Virus record (IMG/VR): IMGVR_UViG_3300009100_000040
Coordinates: 1-26,173 of that record
DNA from: a virus
DNA length: 26,173 bases
Direction: 5' to 3' (one strand)
Below, piece by piece: positions 8,543 to 15,809 of this stretch. Positions within the stretch are counted from its first letter, which is position 1. Each line of letters starts with the position of its first letter. A program made the translations under genes and the position numbers. The notes under the pieces were generated by a model that was not told the DNA's origin, searched no databases, and saw only the letters and a list, made by a program, of their open reading frames with translations.

Positions 8543-9591
8543 CACACGATCCCGGTGTTGGCGATGATCGAGGGCTGCATGTTCTGCGCCACGCCCGACA
8601 ACGCGGTCCCGCCGCTCGCGCTGATGGTGTGGGTGTGATCGGGTTGGGTGCTTGATGTGAAGCTGGCTGGGGCTCCGAATTGAGCCGGCTGCAGCGTGAC
8701 AGATTGGGCATTAAACCCGCTGCTGAACGACTGAATGTTTGTCGTGTGACTGTGCGAGCCGCTAGGGGAAGCTGAAGCGGTGAACGTGTGCGTATGCGTC
8801 TGCGCCTGCTGGTCCCCGCCCGCCCCACCGAGCGCCGCGCCGTTGACCCCGCTCACCCCGGCGGTGACGCGGCCCGCCGCACCCCCGCCCATGTCGTCCT
8901 TGCCCACGACCGTGCGGCCACGGCAATCGGGCAGCGTGAAGCTAGCCCCGGCCCCGCCGTAGGTGTAGCCGATGCGCGCGAACAGATCGGCACCCGCACC
9001 CGCTGTCGCAATCGACTGACCGAAACACAGCAGCACATCCGCCGGTGTGGTGGCCCCGGCGATCTGCACGTAGCTCGCGAGCGGCCTGCCCCCGCCCCAG
9101 CAGCCATGCACGATCTGAAACGCCGCCCCGCTCCAGAACACGCCCACCGGCTTGCCCGCGCGAAGCTCCCCGCCGGTGCAGCCGTTGCCGCTGACCTGCA
9201 CGGCCTGCGCGCCCAGCCCGTTGATGCTCAAGGTGGTCGCGCCCGTGTTGGTCGCTGCCGGGATGAACCAGAACGCGGCCCCGATGATGTAGGCGCCCGG
9301 CGAGATCGCGGCATTGCCGGTGACGGCGTTGGTGCCCGCCACCCCGGTCAGATAGTTGAACGCCCCGTCCTGCACTTGGCTCGCGCGCGGCAGATGCGCC
9401 CGCGTGGTCGCAGGCAATGCCGTCTGCGGCTGCGTGAACACGTTGGCGACATTCAGCTGCGGGGTCAGCGACAGTTCCGCCCCGTTGTTGTTCACCTGAC
9501 TGACGATGAACGAGAAGTCCTGCATGACCTGCGTTGCGTCGGCCACCGTGCCGTTGGTCAGCGTGATGGGCAGCGCGCCGATGATTGCCAT
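8539..9591 (-). CDS. Tail-collar-domain fibre protein, 350 residues
   Basis: The ATG at 9591 follows the nozzle gene by three bases, with an AGGTGG box inside that gene's end. Residues about 184-234 are a phage tail collar domain: ADVLLCFGQSIATAG, LFARIGYTYGG, then SFTLPDCRGRTVVGKDDMGG. The C-terminal quarter holds several His-x-His pairs (THTHTF, SHSHTT, DHTHTI) that in collar-type fibres line a metal-binding trimer core, and it ends in NMQPSIIANTGIVW, close to the classic QPxxxxNxxI ending. The N-terminal half is Ala/Thr/Gly-rich beta sequence. It probably forms a trimeric fibre or tip that contacts the host surface. The family call is strong. Confidence 0.92.
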   Translation of the reverse strand: MAIIGALPITLTNGTVADATQVMQDFSFIVSQVNNNGAELSLTPQLNVANVFTQPQTALPATTRAHLPRASQVQDGAFNYLTGVAGTNAVTGNAAISPGAYIIGAAFWFIPAATNTGATTLSINGLGAQAVQVSGNGCTGGELRAGKPVGVFWSGAAFQIVHGCWGGGRPLASYVQIAGATTPADVLLCFGQSIATAGAGADLFARIGYTYGGAGASFTLPDCRGRTVVGKDDMGGGAAGRVTAGVSGVNGAALGGAGGDQQAQTHTHTFTASASPSGSHSHTTNIQSFSSGFNAQSVTLQPAQFGAPASFTSSTQPDHTHTISASGGTALSGVAQNMQPSIIANTGIVW

Positions 9592-9594
9592 GTC

Positions 9595-11283
9595 TTAGGC
9601 CACCTGTTGAGTGTTCATGTACCCGAGTTGCTGGTAGCGCACCCATGTGCGCCCGAGCGCGACCCCGCCTTGGGCCGTGCAGCGCACTTGAAACTGGATG
9701 CGCTTGAAGATGATCGGCTCGGTCCACGGCACGTTGAGAATCTGGCTGATGTAGCTCGATGCCGCCCATTCGAACTCGCCCCACGTCACCGAGCCCCACA
9801 GCGCGCCCACGTTCAGGATCGTGATGGTGGCCTCGTTCAGCGACGCGCCGAACTCGTCCTGCGCCTGGATGATGTACTGCGAGGACTGCGAGGAGCGCCC
9901 CAACTCCATCGTGGTTTCCACGATGGTGTTCATGTTCATGTCGCCCTGATCGCTCATGAGCGAGCCTTGCATGAAGCATTCATAGACCACGCCGTTGTCG
10001 GTGTAGACCGATTGCGCCGATTGCTGCGTGGGCGAGGACAGGAACAAGACCGCGCCATGCGTGGAAGAGGACAGCACGAACTGCTTGCCCAGCGGCGAGG
10101 CGCAGTCGTAGCGGAAGGTGTGCGGCCCGTTCCAGCGCCGGTAGCGTTCATCGAACCAGAAGTCCAAGCCATCCTGCGCGATGCCGTTGATGACCGTGTC
10201 CAGGCTGATGCGGTACACGCCCGCGTTGTAGCACCCGGCTGCGCGCGACTGCTGCGCGGGTGTGGCCTCCGCGAAGGGCAGGCGCAAGTCGGGCAGGCCG
10301 TCGGGATCGCCGCGCCGATTGTTGAGCGGGATGACCATGCCCGCCACGTTGACGACGTAGACCCCGTCCGCGCCCATGAACTTCAAGCCCTCTGGCGTGT
10401 TCCAGCACGAGCGCGGCGCGAACGTGCCCACGTTCTCGGCCAGCTGCTGCACGAGCAGGTTGCTTTGCGGGAGCGTGTCGATATCGCCGGTCACTTGCCA
10501 CATCGACATCTTGGAACCGGCAGTGGACTCAACCGATGCCTTGAACACGATCAGCGCGCCCAGCACGCCCTGCACGCTGGTGCCCATCGCCAAGGGGGCC
10601 AAGGCGCTGATCGGCGTGTCGTCGCCGAAGGTGAGCACTTGGATCGGGGGACCGGCGGTGCGCTGGAGCGGGAGCAGAACGTCGCTGAACTCGATGGCGT
10701 TGTTGACCGCGTAGTAGGCGCGATTGTTGTAGTTGACCACCGCCGTTGGCACGTCCGCGAAGCCAGTCAGCGCCGTGTCCGCGCAGTCGTAGATGGGCGC
10801 GAGCGGAATGTTGACGTCGATGTAGCCGATGAACTTGCCCGGTGTGCCGTCGTAGCCCGGATGCGTGATCAGGATGTAGGGCCCGACTTGCGCCATCGTC
10901 GGCGGATTCCACTGGCCCACCGTGGCCTGCGTGAGGGGCAGGTTGAGCGCGCCAGCGCCCGTCACCGGAATGAATACGTTGTCCAGCGTGTCGTAGCAAA
11001 ACGGCTCATCGAACGCGCCGAAGGTCGAAGTGGACACCATGCCGTAGATGCGCGTGCCCACCGTGATGTGGACCGGCAACCATGTCGGATCGATGAAGCT
11101 CGGCTCGGTGCCGAAGTCGATCAGCAGCGTGCAGCCGGGACGCGCCACCGCCACGTTCGGATTGGCCTGATCGAAGATGAAATTACGCATCAGGCGGCAC
11201 GCGCCGGGGAACGTGTTGGTCTGCTCGAAACCGTCCGCCACCCCTCGGGCGATGAACGGGACGGGATGGGCGTTGCGCAGCAT
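9595..11283 (-). CDS. Tail nozzle / P22 gp10-like head-closure protein, 562 residues
   Basis: The ATG at 11283 lies one base after the adaptor gene's stop. The product begins MLRNAHPVPFIARGVADGFEQ and is almost entirely beta-strand, with repeated blade-like segments (for example RIYGMVSTSTFGAFDE, YILITHPGYDG, GLKFMGADGVYVVNVAGMV, LDFWFDERYRRWNGPHTF). This architecture, the length, and the place right after a gp4-like adaptor fit the P22 gp10 family, whose hexamer extends the portal channel and stops DNA leaking out. P22 gp10 is about 470 residues, so this one is longer, mainly by a C-terminal beta region. The call rests on gene order and the beta pattern; a nozzle from another podovirus family (T7 gp12-like) is a close alternative. 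Confidence 0.8.
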   Translation of the reverse strand: MLRNAHPVPFIARGVADGFEQTNTFPGACRLMRNFIFDQANPNVAVARPGCTLLIDFGTEPSFIDPTWLPVHITVGTRIYGMVSTSTFGAFDEPFCYDTLDNVFIPVTGAGALNLPLTQATVGQWNPPTMAQVGPYILITHPGYDGTPGKFIGYIDVNIPLAPIYDCADTALTGFADVPTAVVNYNNRAYYAVNNAIEFSDVLLPLQRTAGPPIQVLTFGDDTPISALAPLAMGTSVQGVLGALIVFKASVESTAGSKMSMWQVTGDIDTLPQSNLLVQQLAENVGTFAPRSCWNTPEGLKFMGADGVYVVNVAGMVIPLNNRRGDPDGLPDLRLPFAEATPAQQSRAAGCYNAGVYRISLDTVINGIAQDGLDFWFDERYRRWNGPHTFRYDCASPLGKQFVLSSSTHGAVLFLSSPTQQSAQSVYTDNGVVYECFMQGSLMSDQGDMNMNTIVETTMELGRSSQSSQYIIQAQDEFGASLNEATITILNVGALWGSVTWGEFEWAASSYISQILNVPWTEPIIFKRIQFQVRCTAQGGVALGRTWVRYQQLGYMNTQQVA

Positions 11284-11284
11284 G

Positions 11285-11968
11285 TCAGTCCGTCAGCTTG
11301 GTCGGGCGCAGGCTGGAGTGCGGGCGGTACAAGGTCGGATCGAGCTTGACGCGGATCGGCACGTTGAGCCGGTTGCCCTCCATGATCAGATGCTTTCGCA
11401 GCATCTCCTCGCCGCTGGAGACAAAGGCGGGCCAGCGATCATCGTTGGTGATCTTCATCAGCTGCGTGGATACCGCGTGCAGCAGGTAGTCCTGATCCAG
11501 AAACCACGGCACCACGTTGAAGTCCACGAGTGTCGCCTGCTTCTTGAAGTAGCGCAGCTGGCAGGGCAGCGGTGTGGTGGACAGCGGATAAATCCAGATG
11601 TTGGGCGCCACGCCATCGGCCTGCGTCGGGCTCACGTCCACCGCGAAGTTGTACGGATAATTGGTCACTTGCGGCGAAACGATTAGCGAGTCGTACAAGT
11701 CCCAATCAATCGGCGTGATCTCGTGCGGAATGCCGTTCACGGTGTAGAACAGGTCGTACACGCGCTGGCAGTTGACCGGCAGCGCAATGGGCCCGTTGAC
11801 GTTGGCGGGCACATTGAGCGTGCTGGTCACCAGATTCACCCGCAGGTTGCGGTTGATCGACAGGTCATCGAGCACCAGTTGCATCATCTGCTGGCTCTGC
11901 TGCGAGTAAGCCGCCGGTGCCTTGGACACCTGCCGCGCGAGCGCGCAAATCTGGTTGGCCGTCATCAT
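11285..11968 (-). CDS. Head-tail adaptor (P22 gp4-like / tail tubular A-like), 227 residues
   Basis: The start ATG overlaps the previous stop (ATGA). The N-terminus (MMTANQICALARQVSKAPAY) and the core pattern NIWIYPLSTTPLPCQLRYFKKQA, followed by VPWFLDQDYLLHAVSTQLM and DDRWPAFVSSGEEMLRKHL, match the mixed helix and strand layout of phage adaptor proteins: a helical bundle plus a small beta sheet, with a late helix that docks on the portal. Adaptors form a dodecameric ring under the portal and receive the nozzle, which is encoded next. No catalytic residues are expected or seen. Confidence is good for a head-completion role and moderate for the precise family. Confidence 0.8.
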   Translation of the reverse strand: MMTANQICALARQVSKAPAAYSQQSQQMMQLVLDDLSINRNLRVNLVTSTLNVPANVNGPIALPVNCQRVYDLFYTVNGIPHEITPIDWDLYDSLIVSPQVTNYPYNFAVDVSPTQADGVAPNIWIYPLSTTPLPCQLRYFKKQATLVDFNVVPWFLDQDYLLHAVSTQLMKITNDDRWPAFVSSGEEMLRKHLIMEGNRLNVPIRVKLDPTLYRPHSSLRPTKLTD

Positions 11969-12393
11969 GTGCCGTTGTCTCCGCTGTCAAAACCGCCTTC
12001 CTCACGCATCTCGGCAAGGCGCTCCTGGCCCTCCTTGATGCTCTTCTTCAACGACTCCACCGCGTTGCTCGCCGCGTTCAGTTCCGCCTGCCGCTTGCTC
12101 TTGGCATCGGACTGCTTGGTGGCCGCGACCACATCGCGCAGGCGCTGCTCCTCGTTCAGCGCGTGATCGAGTTGGCGCACCTGATTGTCCAGCTGCTCCT
12201 CCAGCAGCGGCACTTCCTGACGCACGCGCTGGCGGTTGATGATCGTCATCGCCTCATCGAACTTGCGGTTTTTCTCGGCCAGCGAATCGCTGGTGAGGAA
12301 CACGCCCGTGATGCTGATGTTGCGGCCCTGCCCCGCGCCGCTTTGAATCTGGAATCCGTTGGCGACGAGCGGGTCACGCGCGGCTTCATCCAT
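11965..12393 (-). CDS. Coiled-coil protein, 142 residues, probable virion accessory
   Basis: ATG 12393 has a GGAG box about 10 bases upstream. The first 45 residues are mixed (MDEAARDPLVANGFQIQSG, then RNISITGVFLTSDSLAEKN). Residues about 45-130 are a long charged helix with heptad-like Leu/Val spacing (VPLLEEQLDNQVRQLDHALN, LKKSIKEGQERLAEMREEGG), consistent with a dimeric or trimeric coiled coil. It sits between a capsid-proximal gene and the adaptor gene and is coupled to the latter by an ATGA overlap. I do not recognise a family. A head or connector accessory role is suggested only by position. Confidence 0.75.
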   Translation of the reverse strand: MDEAARDPLVANGFQIQSGAGQGRNISITGVFLTSDSLAEKNRKFDEAMTIINRQRVRQEVPLLEEQLDNQVRQLDHALNEEQRLRDVVAATKQSDAKSKRQAELNAASNAVESLKKSIKEGQERLAEMREEGGFDSGDNGT

Positions 12394-12408
12394 GTGTCAT
12401 ATTCTCCT

Positions 12409-12864
12409 TTAGCCCATCAGACTGCGGCGCGTGTTGATCACGCCGTTGGGGCCCAGCGTGTTGTTGAACTGACGCCGGTAGGCGTTCTCGTTGCTGCCGC
12501 GAATCGAGCGTTCGTGCTGCCAGCAGCGGTACTCGATGTCCATGATGCACCTCATCATGTCCTCGTCCAGGTCGTACACCTGACCGTGAAAGAAGTCCAC
12601 GCCGTTGATGCGGATCGAGAAGCCGCCCACCGGCGGCAGGTCGATCATGTGCTTGTAGCTTGGCTTGCCATTGTCATCGAGGCTCACCATGTCCAGGTGC
12701 GGGCTCACCTTCTCCGAGAGCAGCTGCTTCAGCTTGTTACGCTCGGCCTCGATGGCGTCCGCACGCTGCGCGCGTGCCTCCATCTTCTCGTAGTTCGCCA
12801 GCTTCTCGCGTATCTCGGCAGGCAGGTCCAGATCGGCATTCAACGTGAGTTTCTTGTCTGTCAT
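12409..12864 (-). CDS. Conserved phage-type hypothetical protein, 151 residues
   Basis: I chose ATG 12864 over the GTG three codons earlier because an AAGGTG box lies about 7 bases upstream. Residues about 10-60 are a charged helix (LPAEIREKLANYEKMEARAQ). The second half holds a compact pattern, FFHGQVYDLDEDMMRCIMDI then YRCWQHERSIRGSNENAYRR, resembling a conserved motif (Trp-x-His-Glu...Gly-x-x-x-Glu) I associate with small proteins encoded next to phage capsid genes; I know no function for it. The gene is the first after the strong terminator that follows the capsid gene, with only about 15 bases between, so it depends on read-through or a very close promoter. Confidence 0.8.
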   Translation of the reverse strand: MTDKKLTLNADLDLPAEIREKLANYEKMEARAQRADAIEAERNKLKQLLSEKVSPHLDMVSLDDNGKPSYKHMIDLPPVGGFSIRINGVDFFHGQVYDLDEDMMRCIMDIEYRCWQHERSIRGSNENAYRRQFNNTLGPNGVINTRRSLMG

Positions 12865-12878
12865 CACAAGCACCTTTC

Positions 12879-12906
12879 AAAAAAAACGGGGGCCATTAAG
12901 CCCCCG
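12879..12906 (-). terminator. Strong Rho-independent terminator after the capsid gene
   Basis: On the minus strand a 7-bp all-GC-rich stem (CGGGGGC / GCCCCCG) with a 6-base loop is followed directly by eight T. This is a textbook intrinsic terminator 45 bases after the major capsid stop. A further 7-bp inverted repeat (CTCTTGC / GCAAGAG, 12913-12939) lies between the stop and the terminator and may protect the 3' end of the capsid mRNA. Confidence 0.93.
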
Positions 12907-12951
12907 GTAACACTCTTGCGCGTTGACCCCGAGCAAGAGAGGGAGGTCTAG

Positions 12952-14376
12952 TTAGGAAACGGTGCCGCTCGTGTAGCCAGCCGCGAAGGCGCTAGCCGAT
13001 TCCACGCGCGCCATGAATCCTTGGTTCAAGAAGATCGAGCCGTAAAACACCTTCCAACTCACCACCCGCGTCTGGTTGTTCGGATCGGATTTGTCCGCGC
13101 CGGTCAGGTAGTGGAACTCGGCGTCGGCCAAGGTGACCTGACCGTAGGCCCCGCGCCCGATGAAGTAGGTCGGGAACACGGTGACCCCTGCCGTTGGTGC
13201 CTGCGGCGGGGTCTGCGCCGCGCCGATGCCGGTGATGACCACGCTGGTGTTGGGCGGCAGCTGCACGGCGTTGCCTGCGAGCGGGCCGGAGGTCGGGCCC
13301 AGCGCGGTCAAGCCGAGGTTGGAGATGGTGGCCGTGCTGCTCACGTAGATGTTGAACACGTAGCCCGGCACGTTGGGCGTAGTGACCGCAATCGAGCCGG
13401 TCGGGCCGGTGACCGAGATGCTGCCCGAGGCGGCATAGATGCGCTGCTCGACCGAGGTCTGCGCCGGTGCGCCGGTGACCTGAATGTTGTAGGTGGCCGA
13501 GGTGGCGAGCGAGCCGCCGGTGGCCGAGGCCGTGCCGCTCACTGCCGCCACGCCCACCCAATAGGGGATCATGTTGGACGAGCAGAAGCGCACCCCGCCC
13601 CACGCGCCAAGCTCGTTGTTGTAGAGCCGGTTGACATCGCTGAAGGCCCACGCCTGCACCACCGATGCGTTCTGGCGCAAGTCCTGCGACACCAGCGGAT
13701 GCACCAGCGCGACGTAGTGCTCCATGACCGCAGGCGAATTGCTGCCCCGGTTGGGCGAGCGGTCGGCGTCGATCTTCATGTCCTCGCGCTCGTCGCCCAT
13801 GAAGCGCGGGGCGCCGTAGGTCGTGAGCGAGCCCACCACGCGCGAGACTTCCAAAGGCGTGAGCACGTCGGTCGCGGTGAGTGCGCCGCGTGTGGCACGC
13901 CCGTTGGCGAAATTGACCTGCACGCCCGACTGCAGGGTCGTGAAGGTGTTGCGCTCCAGGGTTTCGGGCAGCTGCATGCCCACCAGTTCCACCGCTTTTT
14001 TGAACAGCGGGTGCTTGATGGTCAGATCGGCCACGTCGGTGATGATCACGCGGTCGCCCCACTGCTGCGCGGTCGCCTGCACCTGCTGCAACGTCATCGC
14101 CGATCCGGGCGGGGCTACACCTTCGGTCAGCGGCTGGAACGGCAGCGGCAGACGCTCGTAGCGCGAGGCGGTGTAGGTCAGGCCCGAATGCGCGGGCAAG
14201 TCGAGCGGATCGCCGAACTGATAGGCAATCAGCTGCCGCCGCGCCAGTGGCAGCGTCTTGTCGGCAATGTAGTTGCTGACATCGGCTGCGAAGGAGGCTT
14301 GCTGATTGACCAGACCCGGCGCGAAGAACCCGCCGGGCAGGAACGGTGCAAGCAGTTGCAGAAGGATGCGGCTCAT
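12952..14376 (-). CDS. Major capsid protein, N4-gp56 family, with an Ig-like insertion
   Basis: ATG 14376 follows a GGGGAG box. The 474-residue product shows the N4 gp56-type capsid pattern: LERNTFTTLQSGVQVNFANG, LTPLEVSRVVGSLTTYGAP and YVALVHPLVSQDLRQ in the first 235 residues. The C-terminal block runs FIGRGAYGQVTLADAEFHYL, SDPNNQTRVVSWKVFYGSIF and LNQGFMARVESASAF (about 403-464). Between them, residues about 278-397 are a Thr/Ser/Ala/Gly-rich beta segment that typical members lack; N4 gp56 itself is about 400 residues. This looks like an inserted Ig-like surface domain. The N-terminus (LLQLLAPFLPGGFFAPG) closely resembles that of the upstream scaffold-like protein. It forms the HK97-fold icosahedral shell. 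The family call is strong; the insertion's role in capsid decoration is inferred. Confidence 0.93.
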   Translation of the reverse strand: MSRILLQLLAPFLPGGFFAPGLVNQQASFAADVSNYIADKTLPLARRQLIAYQFGDPLDLPAHSGLTYTASRYERLPLPFQPLTEGVAPPGSAMTLQQVQATAQQWGDRVIITDVADLTIKHPLFKKAVELVGMQLPETLERNTFTTLQSGVQVNFANGRATRGALTATDVLTPLEVSRVVGSLTTYGAPRFMGDEREDMKIDADRSPNRGSNSPAVMEHYVALVHPLVSQDLRQNASVVQAWAFSDVNRLYNNELGAWGGVRFCSSNMIPYWVGVAAVSGTASATGGSLATSATYNIQVTGAPAQTSVEQRIYAASGSISVTGPTGSIAVTTPNVPGYVFNIYVSSTATISNLGLTALGPTSGPLAGNAVQLPPNTSVVITGIGAAQTPPQAPTAGVTVFPTYFIGRGAYGQVTLADAEFHYLTGADKSDPNNQTRVVSWKVFYGSIFLNQGFMARVESASAFAAGYTSGTVS

Positions 14377-14395
14377 ACGCTCTCGACTCCCCTAT

Positions 14396-14422
14396 AAAAG
14401 ACGAGCCGACAATCGACCCGTC
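14396..14422 (-). terminator. Weak terminator or attenuator hairpin between scaffold and capsid genes
   Basis: The minus-strand transcript can form an 8-bp stem (GACGGGUC with GGCUCGUC, two G-U pairs) with a 7-base loop, followed by UUUUAU. The stem begins at the scaffold stop codon and ends just before the capsid Shine-Dalgarno. It is weaker than the terminator downstream of the capsid gene and may act as an attenuator or an mRNA processing or stability element. Confidence 0.45.
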
Positions 14423-15236
14423 AAATGCGTTGACCGAGTAGCCGCTTCTCACGCGCCTTAGCGTCGTCGCGGCGCGCTCCCCGGTTGCTGGCATCGCTGC
14501 GGTTGCCCGGAGGCTCGCCACGGCGCTGCGTGATGCGTGCTTCTGCTTCTTCCTTGCGCTTGCTCGGCTTGCCCTTCGACTGCTTGATCACTTGCTCGCC
14601 GAGAATGAGCGCCAGCAGTCCCATGCGCGGGGCATTGCGGCCCGCGTTGCGCATGGTGGTCAATCGCTTCTCCACTTCATCGCGGTGCTTCTGCGCCAGT
14701 TCGTTGCCTTGGCACTCGGTCGCAAACTCGATGGCGTCGAGCTTGTCGGCCAGCACGCTTTCCACCTGTTGCTGGCGCTGCTGCGAACGCTGCTGCAGGC
14801 GCTGCGCCGCGTTGTACAAACGCTGCTCGTACTTGAGCCCCGCCGCTTCCTCGCGGCGCTGCATCTCGGCCTCTTCCTCGGCCTCGTTGCGCGTGGGCGC
14901 TGCCGGTGTGCGCGCCGCTCTGGCCTCGGCCTCGGCGCGCTCGCGCGCTTCGCGCTCCTGCGCCAGCCGCGCGTTCAGCCGCTCGATTCGCCCCTGCCGC
15001 CGCCCGGCCTTGGGCGCGGCGCCGTCGTCAGGCTCCGATTCAGCCTCACCCTCGTCGCCCTCGCCCGCCTCGCCTTCTTCGTCGGCTGGCTCGGCGGGTT
15101 CGTCGGCAGACTCGTCCGTCTCGCCCGCCTGATCTTCGCCTGCACCTTCGCCCCCGCCGTCATCTTCCCCCACACACGGACACAACCAGCCGCCCGGCAA
15201 ATACGCTGCCAGCAGCCACTGCCATAGCTTGCTCAT
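14421..15236 (-). CDS. Scaffolding-like protein, 271 residues
   Basis: ATG 15236 has a GAGGAG box. After a hydrophobic start (MSKLWQWLLAAYLPGGWLCP) the product has a very acidic, Glu/Asp/Gly/Ala-rich stretch at about residues 23-72. A long charged helix follows (about 80-175, for example ARLAQEREARERAEAEARAA and YNAAQRLQQRSQQRQQQ), then a shorter helical block with a hydrophobic patch (PRMGLLALILGEQVIKQ) and a basic tail from about 220. The acidic front, central coiled coil and basic C-terminus, directly upstream of the capsid gene, are typical of phage scaffolding proteins, whose basic tail binds the inner capsid surface. No protease motif is visible. The role is inferred from order and composition. 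Confidence 0.85.
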   Translation of the reverse strand: MSKLWQWLLAAYLPGGWLCPCVGEDDGGGEGAGEDQAGETDESADEPAEPADEEGEAGEGDEGEAESEPDDGAAPKAGRRQGRIERLNARLAQEREARERAEAEARAARTPAAPTRNEAEEEAEMQRREEAAGLKYEQRLYNAAQRLQQRSQQRQQQVESVLADKLDAIEFATECQGNELAQKHRDEVEKRLTTMRNAGRNAPRMGLLALILGEQVIKQSKGKPSKRKEEAEARITQRRGEPPGNRSDASNRGARRDDAKAREKRLLGQRI

Positions 15237-15249
15237 GCACTGCTCCTCT

Positions 15250-15290
15250 GTGAGTTACGCCCACAAGTCGAACGGTGAGTAACGTCCCAC
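15250..15290. repeat. Imperfect 15-16-bp direct repeat upstream of the scaffold gene
   Basis: On the plus strand GTGAGTTACGCCCAC (15250-15264) and GTGAGTAACGTCCCAC (15275-15290) are near copies 25 bp apart, inside the 74-bp gap between two minus-strand genes. Two tandem sites of this kind could be a binding site for a regulator, but no promoter boxes are clear. Confidence 0.5.
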
Positions 15291-15310
15291 CACTCGGGTA
15301 CCGCGCCTGC

Positions 15311-15805
15311 CTACAGCGACAACGATCCCATGTTGCGGAAGTTGATGGTCGTGCCGCTGGTCACTGTCATCAAGAAACGGCGCGTGGTATTGGTCGCAAT
15401 CGTCGCCGTCCCGGTAATCGTCGTGCTGCCATCGCCCGCCGTCAGCGTCCCGGTCTGGCCGATGTTGTTGTTAACCACCGTGACCTCCTTGGCGAACGTG
15501 CCGTCCTTCACCAGCACATTTGAAAATGCACTGAGCAAGGAGTTGGTGGAGGGCAGGGTCAAGGTGAACCCGGCGCCGTTGGTCACGTCCAGAAAGATCA
15601 CGCCCTGCAAGACCTCGGCGGCGGTGAGCGCCTGATTGTTGCCCGACAGCGCGCCGGTCTTGGTGACCGGCGTGGGCGCGACCAGATTGGCGTTGTGCCA
15701 CAGCGCCGAGAGCGGCACCGCAGCCGAGGGCGCGACCCCGGTCAGGTTGGGGAACAGCACGCCCGGACGCAGCCACTGCTGCAACACGCTGGATAATCTG
15801 AGCAT
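15311..15805 (-). CDS. Small beta-rich virion protein sharing a module with the tailspike, 164 residues
   Basis: ATG 15805 (MLRLSSVLQQWLRPGVLFP) lies four bases after the previous gene's stop. The N-terminus resembles those of the capsid and scaffold-like proteins (Leu-rich, then a Pro-Gly turn and a further Pro). Residues about 60-164 are a beta module: GVIFLDVTNGAGFTLTLPS, then VTVVNNNIGQTGTLTAG, then TITGTATIATNTTRRFLMTV. The same order of segments occurs at the C-terminus of the tailspike and in the neighbouring 242-residue protein. Modules of this kind are often trimeric beta sandwiches in head fibres or decoration proteins. Its place next to the scaffold and capsid genes suggests a head decoration or fibre. 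I do not recognise a named family. Confidence 0.8.
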   Translation of the reverse strand: MLRLSSVLQQWLRPGVLFPNLTGVAPSAAVPLSALWHNANLVAPTPVTKTGALSGNNQALTAAEVLQGVIFLDVTNGAGFTLTLPSTNSLLSAFSNVLVKDGTFAKEVTVVNNNIGQTGTLTAGDGSTTITGTATIATNTTRRFLMTVTSGTTINFRNMGSLSL

Positions 15806-15809
15806 GGCG

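Noticed and set aside
8788-11349. 853-residue open frame on the plus strand across the collar and nozzle genes.
   Set aside because: It crosses three well-supported minus-strand genes, has no ribosome site, and its composition is that of antisense GC-rich DNA.
14421-15236. Capsid maturation protease in the gene before the capsid gene.
   Set aside because: No Ser/His or ClpP/U9-type motif is present; acidic, coiled-coil and basic blocks fit a scaffold.
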